Assembly (NCBI GenBank): GCA_038087015.1
Contig: JASBNA010000043.1
Location: 310,001-374,000, forward strand
Source of the DNA: Cerrena zonata
Lineage: Eukaryota > Basidiomycota > Agaricomycetes > Polyporales > Cerrenaceae
Length of the DNA: 64,000 nucleotides
Direction of reading: 5' to 3'
Shown: piece by piece, positions 10,121-19,682 of the stretch
How positions within the stretch are numbered: position 1 is the stretch's first letter
Layout of the letters: every line of letters begins with the position of its first letter
Made by a program: the position numbers and the translations under genes
Notes under the pieces: model-generated
Told to the model about the DNA's origin: nothing
Database searches by the model: none
Seen by the model: only the letters and a program-made list of their open reading frames with translations

Positions 10121-12490
10121 ATGCGTCTTCATTTTATATGGGTTTTTATAACCCTTTTGTTATCACAATTCACTCATGCAGTTAACCATATTCGTTCATC
10201 TTCTCTTTTAACATGTATGGATAATTCTGAATTTACTGCCTCTCATTTTGATGTGATTTATTATCCAAATAATAGAACAGTTTATTATGATATTTCTGCA
10301 ATTGTTAATATCGATACTAAAGTTTCTGCTTCGATCGAATTAATTGCTTATGGTGTTACTGCTTTCACCAAGAATATCTCATTCTGTTCTCTTAATTATG
10401 CTGCAATTTGTCCTTTATCTACTGGTCATTTGGATCTTAATTCTCATTATAAGTTGGGTAAATCAGTTACTTCTCAAATTCCAAACATTGCTTATACTAT
10501 TCCGGATTTGGATGCCAGAGTTAGAGTGGTTCTTTATGCTGATGATACTTATGAAAGTTTGGCTTGTGTTGAAGGGGTCTTATCAAATGGTAAAACCGTT
10601 CAAACTAAATATGCTTCTTGGCCAATTGCTGCAATCTCTGGGTTAGGGGTTATTACTTCTGGTATTGTTTCTGTTATTGGTCATTCTAATACTGCTGCTC
10701 ATATTGCTTCAAATTCAATGTCTCTTTTCATTTATTTCCAATCTTTAGCTGTTACTTCAATGATGGCGGTTGCTAAAGTTCCTCCAATTGCTGCAGCTTG
10801 GGCACAAAATTTCGTTTGGTCTTTAGGTATTATTAAAGCTGGTTTTATTCAAGATATTGCTAATTGGTATTTACAATCAACTGGTGGTAGTCCAACTGAT
10901 GTGATTGGTACTTCTTATTTATCTGTTTCGGTTCAAAAGAAAAAATGGAAGAGAAATGCAATGGAATTCTTTAATAATTTATACACAAGACAACAACAAA
11001 ATAATCACTTAACCATTTTTAAAAGAGCTTCAGTTTCTTTGGATTCCGATGATTTTGGTTATAGTGACAATTTAGATAATTCCTTATATACTGTTAATGA
11101 AAAGGATTCAGATTTATCCTCAAAAATCTTGGTTTTAAGAGGTATTCAAAGAGTTGCTTATTTAGCGGGTATTGAAATTACTTCATTATTCATGACTGGT
11201 ATTATCTTTTTATTATTTTTCGCTTTTATCATGGTTGTTTGTTTAGTTTTCTTTAAAGCTATTATTGAAATTTGTATTCGTTCTAAAATCATGAATGAAG
11301 GTAAGTTTAATGAATATAGACAACAATGGTCTTATATTATTAAAGGTGCTTTATACCGTTTATTACTTCTCGCCTTACCTCAAATTGCCCTCTTGTGTTT
11401 ATGGGAATTTACTAGACATGATTCAGTTGGTATTGTCGTTGTTGCTGCTTTCCTTTTCATTGTCACTATAGTTTTATTATTCCAAGCTGCTATAAGAGTG
11501 TTTTTATTAGGTAGAAAATCAGTTAAACAATTTAAAAATCCAGCTTATCTTTTATTCGGTGATGGTATCTTTTTAAATAAATTTGGTTTTATCTATGTTC
11601 AATTCAGAGCAGATTGTTATTACTTTGTTCTTATCAGTTTATGTTATATTTTTGCTAAATCCTTATTCGTGGCTGTATTACAAACTCATGGTAAAGTTCA
11701 AGGGGTTATTGTTTTCGTTATTGAATTAGCTTATTGTATTACTGTTTGTGTTATAAGACCTTTCATGGATAAGAGAACTAATGCTTTTAATATAACAATT
11801 GCTGTGATTAATACAATCAATGCTCTTTTCTTTATGTTCTTCTCTTACATCTTCAAAGAACCTCATATTGTTTCTTCCGTTATGGCCATTGTTTATTTCG
11901 TTCTTAATGCTGTCTTTGCATTATTTTTGTTGTTATTCACCATCATAACTTGTGTTTTGGCTCTTGTTTATAAGAATCCTGATACCAGATATCAACCAAT
12001 GAAAGATGATCGTGTTTCATTCTTACCTCGTTTCGACAATCCAAAAACTAATGCTCAAGCAAATAGAAACTTGAAAGAAGGTGATGATGATTTAGAATTA
12101 ATGGCCTTGGGTGCTACTGCTATGAGAGGTCATGAAAATGGTGGTAAGCCAAATATTTATGATGACGATGATCTGTATGACGATGATTCTAATAAAATGT
12201 CTAGAACCGGTGGTTCAGGTGGTAATTACAAGGATGAAGATTCTCGTGATTCAAATCGTGATTCTTACCTCGACCAAATGGAACCAACTCAACCATCTTC
12301 AACAATCGTTGGTAATCCTTCAAACGCCATGAGAAATTATCAATCTTCTTATGCTGGTTCAAGCCAATATAGTAATAGTTCCTCAAGTCTAGTTAATCCT
12401 AGACCTGCGGCTGGTGGTGCAAATAATGGATCTTATTACGGCTACAACCGTAACCAGCAACAACAGGGCCAAAGGGTTAACTTCATATGA
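10121..12490 (+). CDS. FLC-family (TRP-like) multispanning membrane protein
   Basis: Member of the Flc1/Flc2/Flc3/Spray family, implicated in FAD import into the ER, calcium homeostasis and cell-wall maintenance. The first ATG is at 10121 (789 residues); the frame extends two codons upstream without ATG. A signal peptide (MRLHFIWVFITLLLSQFTHA) is followed by a lumenal ML-like domain (about 25-160, Cys-containing: LTCMD, ISFCSLNYAAICPLS, LACVEG). About nine membrane segments lie between residues 165 and 625. The cytosolic tail is acidic, then Ser/Gln/Asn-rich. Which of the three paralogues it equals cannot be settled by eye. Frame intact. Confidence 0.88.
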   Translation: MRLHFIWVFITLLLSQFTHAVNHIRSSSLLTCMDNSEFTASHFDVIYYPNNRTVYYDISAIVNIDTKVSASIELIAYGVTAFTKNISFCSLNYAAICPLSTGHLDLNSHYKLGKSVTSQIPNIAYTIPDLDARVRVVLYADDTYESLACVEGVLSNGKTVQTKYASWPIAAISGLGVITSGIVSVIGHSNTAAHIASNSMSLFIYFQSLAVTSMMAVAKVPPIAAAWAQNFVWSLGIIKAGFIQDIANWYLQSTGGSPTDVIGTSYLSVSVQKKKWKRNAMEFFNNLYTRQQQNNHLTIFKRASVSLDSDDFGYSDNLDNSLYTVNEKDSDLSSKILVLRGIQRVAYLAGIEITSLFMTGIIFLLFFAFIMVVCLVFFKAIIEICIRSKIMNEGKFNEYRQQWSYIIKGALYRLLLLALPQIALLCLWEFTRHDSVGIVVVAAFLFIVTIVLLFQAAIRVFLLGRKSVKQFKNPAYLLFGDGIFLNKFGFIYVQFRADCYYFVLISLCYIFAKSLFVAVLQTHGKVQGVIVFVIELAYCITVCVIRPFMDKRTNAFNITIAVINTINALFFMFFSYIFKEPHIVSSVMAIVYFVLNAVFALFLLLFTIITCVLALVYKNPDTRYQPMKDDRVSFLPRFDNPKTNAQANRNLKEGDDDLELMALGATAMRGHENGGKPNIYDDDDLYDDDSNKMSRTGGSGGNYKDEDSRDSNRDSYLDQMEPTQPSSTIVGNPSNAMRNYQSSYAGSSQYSNSSSSLVNPRPAAGGANNGSYYGYNRNQQQQGQRVNFI

Positions 12491-12786
12491 TTCTGATCAA
12501 CTTGTATAGCTCTAGTTTGATTTGAATATTATCTCCACATGGGTTGTCATATATCAATAAAATTATTCTTTTTTTTTTTTGTTCCGTTTCTTTTCTTTTG
12601 GTTCTCGTTTCTATTCCTTCAAACTTGTATTCTATTAAATTTATCCTTTTTTTTTTCATACTTCTTCTGACTTTTTATACGTTTTCTTACCACTCTATAA
12701 AAAATAAAAAATTATCAAATATATTTGTATTTGTGTTTTATACACTGTTTTCGGTAACATATATGATTTTGATGTATATTATATAA
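12491..12786. other. FLC 3' flank
   Basis: About 300 bp of T-rich sequence after the FLC stop. An 80-codon ORF here starts at TTG and is a hydrophobic artefact of poly-T/AT composition. No gene supported. Confidence 0.4.
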
Positions 12787-13197
12787 CTAGTTAGGGCAAT
12801 CCGGGGTAAAGTTCACGTTTTCGGGCACAGAGATGCCTTTTTGGACTTAGAATTTTGGCAATCAGCTTGGCCCAACTCAAAACTCTAGGATATTGTTCGA
12901 CTTCAATTCCAATGGTGTGAGCGAAAATCAGCCAAGGACTGAGGTGTCAGCTCCGCAAAGATGTCCTTATCGTAAGTACTGTAAGACGGCTCACTCGCTA
13001 ATGGTGACACCGGTAGTTTCATCAATAAGCGTTGGAATCCTACCATTTGGATTCAATTCAAAAAACCAAGGTTCCTTTTGAACTCCACTTAAGATATTGA
13101 GGCTCTTGACTTCGTATTGAAGCCCAATTAATTTTAAAAAAATCGGTATCTTGTATCCATTTGAAGTTTTGAAAGTATAAAGCGTAATTGGGGCCAT
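12787..13197 (-). pseudogene. glutathione S-transferase relic
   Basis: Starts with an intact GST N-terminal thioredoxin-like piece from ATG at 13197: MAPITLYTFKTSNGYKIPI, then NPNGRIPTLIDETTGVTISE, the glutathione-binding P-x-L and S-E region of Ure2/Gtt-like enzymes. A TGA follows at once, then AVLQYL in the same frame and a TAA. Most of the helical domain is missing. Its far end reappears in other frames as GIEVEQYPRVLSWAKLIAKI and then VQKGISVPENVNFTPD, which fits the C-terminal end of the same enzymes, ending at TAG 12787. So the gene has lost roughly half its length plus several frames. It is a genuine relic: substitutions, a large deletion and indels are all present. Confidence 0.8.
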
Positions 13198-13599
13198 TTT
13201 CGGGTGTCCTACTTTTGAGTAATTGGATATAGTTGCAGTAGATCAACCTTATGTCGGCCTCAATTTTGTGGAGCTTACTAATCTAAATCAACAGTTGTTA
13301 ACTACGACTTACGGCTATGAATCTTTCAAAAGATCTGGCAAGATCCATTAAAAAAGTTGCGTGCTTATTTTAAGTTGTATACAAAAAATGGACAAACTAT
13401 CTAATATTTGGACTTTAGTTGGCATTTCAGGGCTTAACTTTTTTGATACAGAAGTTGGGTTTCCCAAATATGCTGTAATGGAAAAGGTTGAACCAGGTTA
13501 TCTCAACACAATCTTTTTCTTCTCTTTTGATTTTATTTGCAGCAATTGTTGAATTTCGATAATGATTATTATAATGCGGAACTAAATCAACCCTTCCCT
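13198..13599. other. gene-free spacer in the relic region
   Basis: About 400 bp between the GST relic and the next remnant. Short ORFs on both strands show no recognisable protein sequence. Nothing supported. Confidence 0.4.
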
Positions 13600-14869
13600 C
13601 TACTTTTCCTTATCGATGCCATATACGACTTGAGAGTAGTTCTTTTTTCTGGGGGATTCTAAAGGAGTCAGCAATACGTGCTTCACTTCTGATAATGGGA
13701 TAAAGAATTCAGGTTCTGAGAATATGCTTTCACCCAAATTCCTTTTCTTTTTTGAGTAGCCTTCGAAACCTTGGTTATTATAACGATCGAAATCATAAAT
13801 TTTATCACCGTCATCCTCCCATCTGTCTGAATTAATTTGCTCTATTGTTTGGGCGAAATCGCTCCAATCCGGTTTATAATCTTCATCTTTGTCAAAAGAA
13901 TGGTTTAGGGCAAACTTTTCCTGACTCTTGTCTTTGAAAGCTTGTAGTTTATCTTCCATATTGTCAGGTACTTCCTTGAAGCTTGTCTTCTAGTCTTCCT
14001 AGTTTGCGATCTAGAGAATTGTCTGCTTCTCTCAAAGTAGCTTTTGGGTCGACTGCAAAATCATATGCCGTATCATAGATCTTTTCGCCAACTCTGGAAA
14101 ACTTGTCGGTTATTTGCTGAAATATCTGTGCTTTGAATGGAGTTTCTTCAAGATCTTTTTGAACATTAAAAGCTTCACCTTTCGAATTTTCCTTCACTAA
14201 AGGTACTTCGTAATCTTTTTCGTCTTCTTCTTCTTCTGATTCGTTGGACACAGTCACTTCTTTGGTTATGTTTTGATTTACATTTTGTTCTTCAGGAAAT
14301 GACCTAGGAAATGCTGGGAATATATGTAAAGTGCCTGGACTGTGATTCAATATTAAGACAGTAACTATTTTCTAAGTCTTCGGGGTTTGTTGTACAAAAG
14401 ACTGGAATATATCAAATTTCCATATCCCATTTCATTTACCCAATCATTGGCCAACTCATCAAGGAAGGCATTTTTTCTGTTTTTCGCCAAATGGTTATCA
14501 ATATGAATCATTGATTCAAAGCTTTTATCTATGTATTCCGGATCGTCATTGAAAATGAAAACCATCAACGGCATATGCTTTGTGATAGAGTGGGTGAAAA
14601 AACGGTAACTTCGATACTGGAACTCTTAAAATACTTATGGAATACAAGCAATCTTGGTTAAGTTCGAAAGTATTTTTATCAAGATAATTTTGAGGAACCA
14701 CCAAGTAATAGTTAATCAAGTTCAAAACTTTTGGCGGATAGAAGGGAAATTTTCTTACAAAATGCTCTGTTATATTCATTTCTGACCTTTTTCAAGACTG
14801 TTTGTTGTATTGAAGACAAATAAGTTCTGTAGCATCGTTAGGGACATCTAACTTACCTGTGATGCCCAT
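13600..14869 (-). pseudogene. decayed gene of unknown family, about 415 codons
   Basis: I do not recognise the family. Reading on - from ATG 14869, protein-like sequence runs through MGITGKLDVPNDATELICLQ, an in-frame TGA near 14792, MNITEHFVRKFPFYPPKVLN, then shifts frame near 14560, 14390, 14345 and 13975. Each join gives natural continuity (for example ...GRLEDKLQ into EVPDNMEDKLQAFKDK). The first half is mixed globular sequence. The second half is acidic (NESEEEEDEKDYE) followed by amphipathic charged helices (KIYDTAYDFAVDPKATLREA, DNSLDRKLGRLEDKL). It ends at 13600. One stop and at least four indels in 1.3 kb argue for true decay rather than isolated sequencing errors. Calling it one gene is inference. 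Confidence 0.5.
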
Positions 14870-14896
14870 TACTGAAATTCAAATTTGTTTCATAAC

Positions 14897-15145
14897 CTAT
14901 GCTCTATCATTTCTCCTAGGCCAAGTTGAGAAAGCTTTGAGCTGAATCAACAAATCATGAGGTAAGACAACCACTTCCTCTGTATCATCGCTATTGAAAG
15001 CAGCAAATATTCTATTGTCTACTTTTTTATTTGGTGGGAATAAGGATTTCAATTCGCTTTCGAGTTTTAATTTTTGAAATTGAAGTTTGTTCAAGCTGAA
15101 ATCAGGAAAACTAAAATTAGGGATTGCAAGAGACTCAGCTATACC
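14897..15145 (-). pseudogene. coding-like remnant, unknown
   Basis: Open on - from 15145 with no ATG: protein-like sequence with NKLQFQKLKLESELKSLFPP, then KKVDNRIFAAFNSDDTEEVV and HDLLIQLKAF, stop at 14897. It ends 28 bp upstream of the ATG of the decayed gene at 14869 and could be that gene's 5' part or the tail of a separate lost gene. Function unknown. Confidence 0.35.
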
Positions 15146-15353
15146 CTACCAAGCAGATAAGTCTTATAACTAATCGCATCCTCTTTACTGCTAATCCTAT
15201 CAACCAATTCGATAAATTTACGATTCAAATTTTGTGTATGTGGAAATTAGGCTGCGAATTTTACAAAAATAATAGTTGCACACAAATTATTACCGAAACT
15301 AATAAGACTTGATTGTTAGATTATTCTATTGTGTATTCAAATATACAAAACTT

Positions 15354-15943
15354 TTAATAAGTTGGGTGGCTTAGGTCAACAGGCTTAAGTTCACCAGGAC
15401 CATCGTAGATTTTATCGATAGTAGCTTGTTCGGGAAGTAAATATCTATTAGTTTGCAAACCTATTCTAGCTAAGTTTCTCCAATTTTTTAAATCACTTGG
15501 ATTTCTTTTATCACCATGAGCAATCAGGGGGTTTTCCCAATGTCCTTTGGAGAAGACACAGAAAGTAGTAATTCTTTTGTTATCAATATCAAGAACTATT
15601 GATACAATGGTTCCGGTTTCTTCGAGCCAGTTAATTTGCCAAAGGTTTTTTCTTATTCTTTGGTAATAAGTTGTTTGAAAGTTTGATCTACCAGCCATTG
15701 GACCACCTGAAATACTGTAAATTATTCTTTCTTTGTTTGGCACCCAGAATTGATAGGTCCAACCATTATCGTATGTATATTCGAAATGTTTATCTAATAA
15801 TTCCTCCTCGAATTCTTTTTCAGGGACTGAAAATTCACATACCCCCAAAGTTGGATCATAATTCTTGCAGTATTTTCCTTTGATGGATTTTCCTTTTTAA
15901 AAGAAGAAACAATTTTTTGGTAAATTCCTGAAATTGAAGGCAT
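15354..15943 (-). CDS. phenolic acid decarboxylase, 5' end frameshifted
   Basis: Non-oxidative decarboxylase of ferulic/p-coumaric-type acids (lipocalin-like PAD fold), giving vinylphenols. The core reads FEYTYDNGWTYQFWVPN, then ISGGPMAGRSNFQTTY and NWLEETGTIVSIVLDI, which are the conserved PAD strands; the Tyr/Trp and GMVAGR-like region match bacterial PadC, and a PAD is known from Candida guilliermondii. The best start is ATG 15943 (MPSISGIYQK), with a TATA-like TTATAAAA about 60 bp upstream, but that frame runs out. The core frame, open from an upstream TAA, has no ATG before the conserved domain. One missing base in the A/G-rich stretch near 15885-15900 would join them. A 16-nt GTATGT...TTTCAG segment also restores frame but is too short for an intron. 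Confidence 0.75.
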
Positions 15944-16677
15944 TATGTTCTCTAACTGGATCCTAACTATTGAGAATTGATTATATGGAAATTAGAGGCC
16001 GTTTTATAACGTTTTTTGGAAAGAGAAAACCGATCTCGTCAGTTAGGTTGCTCCTTATTACGGACCGGCTCATCATCATTTTTTTAGCGGAAACTCGCCT
16101 GATTAGTTATTCAACTGAATTTTGCAAAAACTTTCCATGTCAACGCCTTGTACATTAATTAAAAAGGCTGAACTTTAATATCTCAACGTTGTTGATACTC
16201 TAATTAGACCTGACTTTAAACTGGAATCCTTGTATCCAATTGGGGAGTTACTACCAGCGTACATGATAACCTCTTTTGGTTGAGATGTTAACTTAGTTTT
16301 TGTTGTTCAATTGAATTAGCAGATTTGTAACCCATTCACTTTTACCCATTCATTAGACAATTCCATGTTCTTTTAGATCCAAAGCAATGATCCTTACTTT
16401 CTTTGTTACAGTAGTATACAGTCGCCCAAATAAAACAAATTATGGAATTTACGTTGTCCTTTCCGGGGGCTTATTAAGATTCTGACATATTGTAAAATGG
16501 CCTAAATTTCGAGATATGTAAGGCTCCAGCTTTATATTTTGGTTTTTCCTAACAAAGTTATCTTAAGCAGGTATAATACTACGGTTAATTTGATACAATT
16601 TGAGTACTGTTTATTGTAGCGATTTGTGATTCCGATCAATAACAAGAATTACTAAGGTTATTAAAAGAAGAAAGAAA
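15944..16677. other. spacer between PAD and oxidoreductase genes
   Basis: 734 bp, AT-rich. It holds the PAD promoter (TATA-like sequence near 16000-16010) and the 3' flank of the oxidoreductase gene. Short ORFs on + have no recognisable content. Nothing else seen. Confidence 0.4.
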
Positions 16678-17769
16678 TTAGATTCGGAATACAACTTTTT
16701 GACCACTCACCTTATTGTTTCTGAGTAAATCTAATGCTTCATTAGTAGAGCTGTACCCAGGTTTCAAAACTTTTAAGGCTGGAGTTTTGAATTTGGGTAA
16801 ATGATTAGGAACTAAGTCTTGCCAGAAACGATTGAAATCTTGTTGTAATTTTGGTGTGGATTCAATACCCATATGGTCATGACCACCAGCCAAATATACA
16901 AGAGTGACATGGAATTTGACATCTCTTTTTTCATCAGTCTTGATATTTTTGGCTGATAAGAAAAGTAAATTATCAATTTCAACGTTTTCCGAGCCTTCAG
17001 TAGCATCATAAACTTGTTGTAAAGTCTGAGAAGAAGAAACCGTATCGTAGGCATACTGGATTTTACCTTTACCAAAATCTCTTATTTGCTCAACCACATT
17101 GGCATCCTTATAATCAAAGGTTACATCGGCACCTAAGGATTTCAAAAAATCATGATGTTTTTTAGAAGCAGTAGTGATAACTTTGAAACCATAAATTGAT
17201 TTTGCAACTTGGATAGCAAAAATCCCAGCGGCAGTAGCGCCACCCCAGACCAAAACGTACTTATCAGCATTGGAGGAATCAGTTTCTTTGAATTGGAAAT
17301 TATGAGAAAACGAAAGCCCAACAGTAGCAAGACTCAAAGAGTATGAAGCAGCAGCTTCAAAAGTATCAATGCTAGAGGGGGGATAATCGCCGACACTCAA
17401 AGCTTTTTCTTGAATGTTAGGGATCTTTTGAGTCAACACTTGTTCAACAGCAGTATATTCAGCAAACCCACCATTATTAGCAACGTAGTTACCTCTCAAG
17501 GTAGCAGCAACAGCATCACCTTTGTTAAAGTTTGTTACTTTAGATCCGACCTTTTCAACATAACCAGCAATATCACATCCAATAACATCACCCTTTTTAC
17601 CACCCATTCCAACAACTATATGTTTCCAATCGGTTGGATTGGCTGCAACTGCAACATTTTTAACTAAAATTTGAGTATCACTGATTTCTGGAACAGCAAT
17701 TTGACCTTCTTCGGCCAATTTGCCGACTTCAGTAGATCCAGTAAAGATAGAAGCTTTTATTTGGGACAT
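16678..17769 (-). CDS. MDR-type zinc-binding dehydrogenase family oxidoreductase (YNL134C/YCR102C-like)
   Basis: Medium-chain dehydrogenase/reductase of the enoyl-reductase-like branch found in yeast as YNL134C, YLR460C and YCR102C; these are NADPH-linked carbonyl or quinone reductases induced by toxic aldehydes. It has 363 residues from ATG 17769. The N-terminal GroES-like fold includes AANPTDWKHI and GCDIAGYVEKVGSKVTNFNKGD. The Rossmann fold includes VLVWGGATAAGIFAIQVAKS, LGADVTFDYKD and KIQYAYDTVSS. The structural-zinc Cys cluster of true alcohol dehydrogenases is absent. Frame intact, unlike its decayed neighbours, with which it may once have formed a detoxification neighbourhood (inference). 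Confidence 0.88.
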   Translation of the reverse strand: MSQIKASIFTGSTEVGKLAEEGQIAVPEISDTQILVKNVAVAANPTDWKHIVVGMGGKKGDVIGCDIAGYVEKVGSKVTNFNKGDAVAATLRGNYVANNGGFAEYTAVEQVLTQKIPNIQEKALSVGDYPPSSIDTFEAAASYSLSLATVGLSFSHNFQFKETDSSNADKYVLVWGGATAAGIFAIQVAKSIYGFKVITTASKKHHDFLKSLGADVTFDYKDANVVEQIRDFGKGKIQYAYDTVSSSQTLQQVYDATEGSENVEIDNLLFLSAKNIKTDEKRDVKFHVTLVYLAGGHDHMGIESTPKLQQDFNRFWQDLVPNHLPKFKTPALKVLKPGYSSTNEALDLLRNNKVSGQKVVFRI

Positions 17770-18233
17770 GTTTAGATTTGTAAGTTACTTAATAAGACTT
17801 GCTTTAGTCAATTTGCTTTCACCAAAACACAAGTGATTTTGTAGGCTTTATATAATGAGACATCACTTGCAAAAAATGGTTCCAGCTTAACTGTGCGAAA
17901 ATCCACAGCAAAAATGATATTTGATGTTCACCGATATTTCCACACCACTATTAATAAGCGATTACTTAGTTCAATGCAAACTGCCAGTGCTGTGGTGGTT
18001 ATTGTTAGAGCATGATACAATGAAATTTAATCGTACTATGTAATAGCGTGAGGGGTCAGAAAACTATGTTTTTTATTTTTTGCAATCATTTGTCAAGTAT
18101 GAAGGAGGATTTGTAAAGATTGTTACGGAGATATCTGTAATGAAAAATCATTTGTAATATGGAGAAATATCGCCTAGACGTTATTCTACAAGGTGGTTTC
18201 ATAATCATTTTATTATTTATACATACTTCTACA
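17770..18233. other. oxidoreductase promoter / four-TM gene 3' flank
   Basis: 464 bp. It contains the promoter of the - strand oxidoreductase (TATA-like TTTATATAAT near 17850) and the 3' flank of the next - strand gene. No other feature seen. Confidence 0.4.
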
Positions 18234-19682
18234 TTATTGGTAAGGTAAGTAAACAATTAATCTTTCAATACCAGTAGGATTGAAGGAGCCGTCGTATCTC
18301 ACAATTTCACCATCGGCTTTCATATAGTATTGGGGCCAAGGTCTACCAGTGGAAGGATCGATAGTAGGATCGAAGTTTTGTGGTCTATTATGGAGGGTTT
18401 TATTGACGAAATTATCGTTCGTTCCACTGTTACTGTAATCGAAATTGATATCATTTAATAAATTCAATCTTGAAATGTATAATGTAGTTAAAAACATGAC
18501 TAGATCAGTCATCCAAACAAAAGTTGATATGATAATGAAAGCACTAGCAGCTTTTCTCATTGCACAAACTGACTTTGAAGGACATTTACTTTGTACTAAA
18601 ACCGTTGAATTAACCATAATAAAAGACACTAAAGTCAATAAACAAGCAGCAGTACAATAAAAGCTACCATTTCTTTTCTCAAAGTTAACAATTGATGATA
18701 AAAATAAAAATGCCGTTATCATTGAAATTATTTGATCAGCAATAAAGTATCTATAGATACCTTTACCAATATCTTTATCGGTGCTTAGTAAAATACCGGA
18801 TAATGATATAACAATCACTGCTGATATGATTTCAAAAATGTAAATGGCCCATTGTGCAGTGACTTTTACCGATTCTTCCCCTAATCCAGGATCGCTATAG
18901 ATGTTTTTCAATTTGATGCTGAATAATGGCCGATTCATGACTGATTTAATCAAAACAACTTCCATTTCTTTTTGTTTAGAGGTCATGCTTGTGTTTTCAT
19001 CATCTATAGATGCACCATCAAGATATTTTTCGCCATTATGTTTCCTTCTTCTTCTCCAACGTTTTTTATTCTTTTGTGGTGTTTCCTGGGGAGGAAGTTG
19101 TTCTTCCAAGGGTGGCTCCACAATTACATCTCTTGGTTGAGGCATCACGGGTATACTTTCACCCATGTTCACTCTTGAAGGACTATTTGGCTGGGGTTGG
19201 TATATTTTGTTCTGTGGTGGTGATTTTGGTGGTGGTGGTGGTACAATGTTATCCTGAGGAGGTATGCTTGGAATTGTGAATTCTGGTCTACCAGGAGAAT
19301 TATAAGGAAGATGATCATTTAGCTTGGACTCGTCATAAACAGATGGTGGATAAGGAGTGAATTCACTTATATTATCATTTGTTTTATTAGATTTCATATA
19401 ATATTGATATATTTCATTTTGAGGTTCATAATCATCAGTTTTTTTGGCAGATCGGTTTGAGTATAATTTAGTAGTTTTACCCAGTTCGTCATGTTCTAAT
19501 ATCTGTCTTGGGGGGTTATACTGTGTTGGGTCGTTATGAATGTTGAGTATCGATTCACTTCTATGATCGGTAGGGGTAGTATTCCTTGATCGATTTCTCG
19601 GGGTTGCACTGTCAAAATCAAACCTAGACAAATCACTAACAACCCTAATATCTTGTGGTCCATACGGATGAAATGCCAGCAT
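18234..19682 (-). CDS. four-TM (MARVEL-like) protein with long disordered N-terminus
   Basis: Not recognised by name. It has 482 residues from ATG 19682. Residues 1-240 are polar and proline-rich (IPPQDNIVPPPPPKSPP), ending in a very basic stretch KKRWRRRRKH. Four hydrophobic segments follow, near 272-295 (AIYIFEIISAVIVISLSGIL), 305-330, 340-360 and 375-400, with Cys-containing loops (YCTAACL, SKCPSKSVCAM), the arrangement of MARVEL-type membrane proteins. The C-terminal tail is short and polar. Plasma-membrane location is inference. Frame intact. Confidence 0.75.
   Translation of the reverse strand: MLAFHPYGPQDIRVVSDLSRFDFDSATPRNRSRNTTPTDHRSESILNIHNDPTQYNPPRQILEHDELGKTTKLYSNRSAKKTDDYEPQNEIYQYYMKSNKTNDNISEFTPYPPSVYDESKLNDHLPYNSPGRPEFTIPSIPPQDNIVPPPPPKSPPQNKIYQPQPNSPSRVNMGESIPVMPQPRDVIVEPPLEEQLPPQETPQKNKKRWRRRRKHNGEKYLDGASIDDENTSMTSKQKEMEVVLIKSVMNRPLFSIKLKNIYSDPGLGEESVKVTAQWAIYIFEIISAVIVISLSGILLSTDKDIGKGIYRYFIADQIISMITAFLFLSSIVNFEKRNGSFYCTAACLLTLVSFIMVNSTVLVQSKCPSKSVCAMRKAASAFIIISTFVWMTDLVMFLTTLYISRLNLLNDINFDYSNSGTNDNFVNKTLHNRPQNFDPTIDPSTGRPWPQYYMKADGEIVRYDGSFNPTGIERLIVYLPYQ

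Noticed and set aside
12544..12786. 80-codon hydrophobic ORF
   Set aside because: Starts at TTG; poly-T composition gives spurious membrane-like residues.
15815..15860. GTATGT...TTTTCAG in the PAD gene as a frame-restoring intron
   Set aside because: Only 16 nt, far below any yeast intron, with no branch point.
12787..16677. Regional centromere candidate (gene-poor, decayed)
   Set aside because: Contains identifiable gene relics and no inverted repeats or special composition; nothing positive for a centromere.
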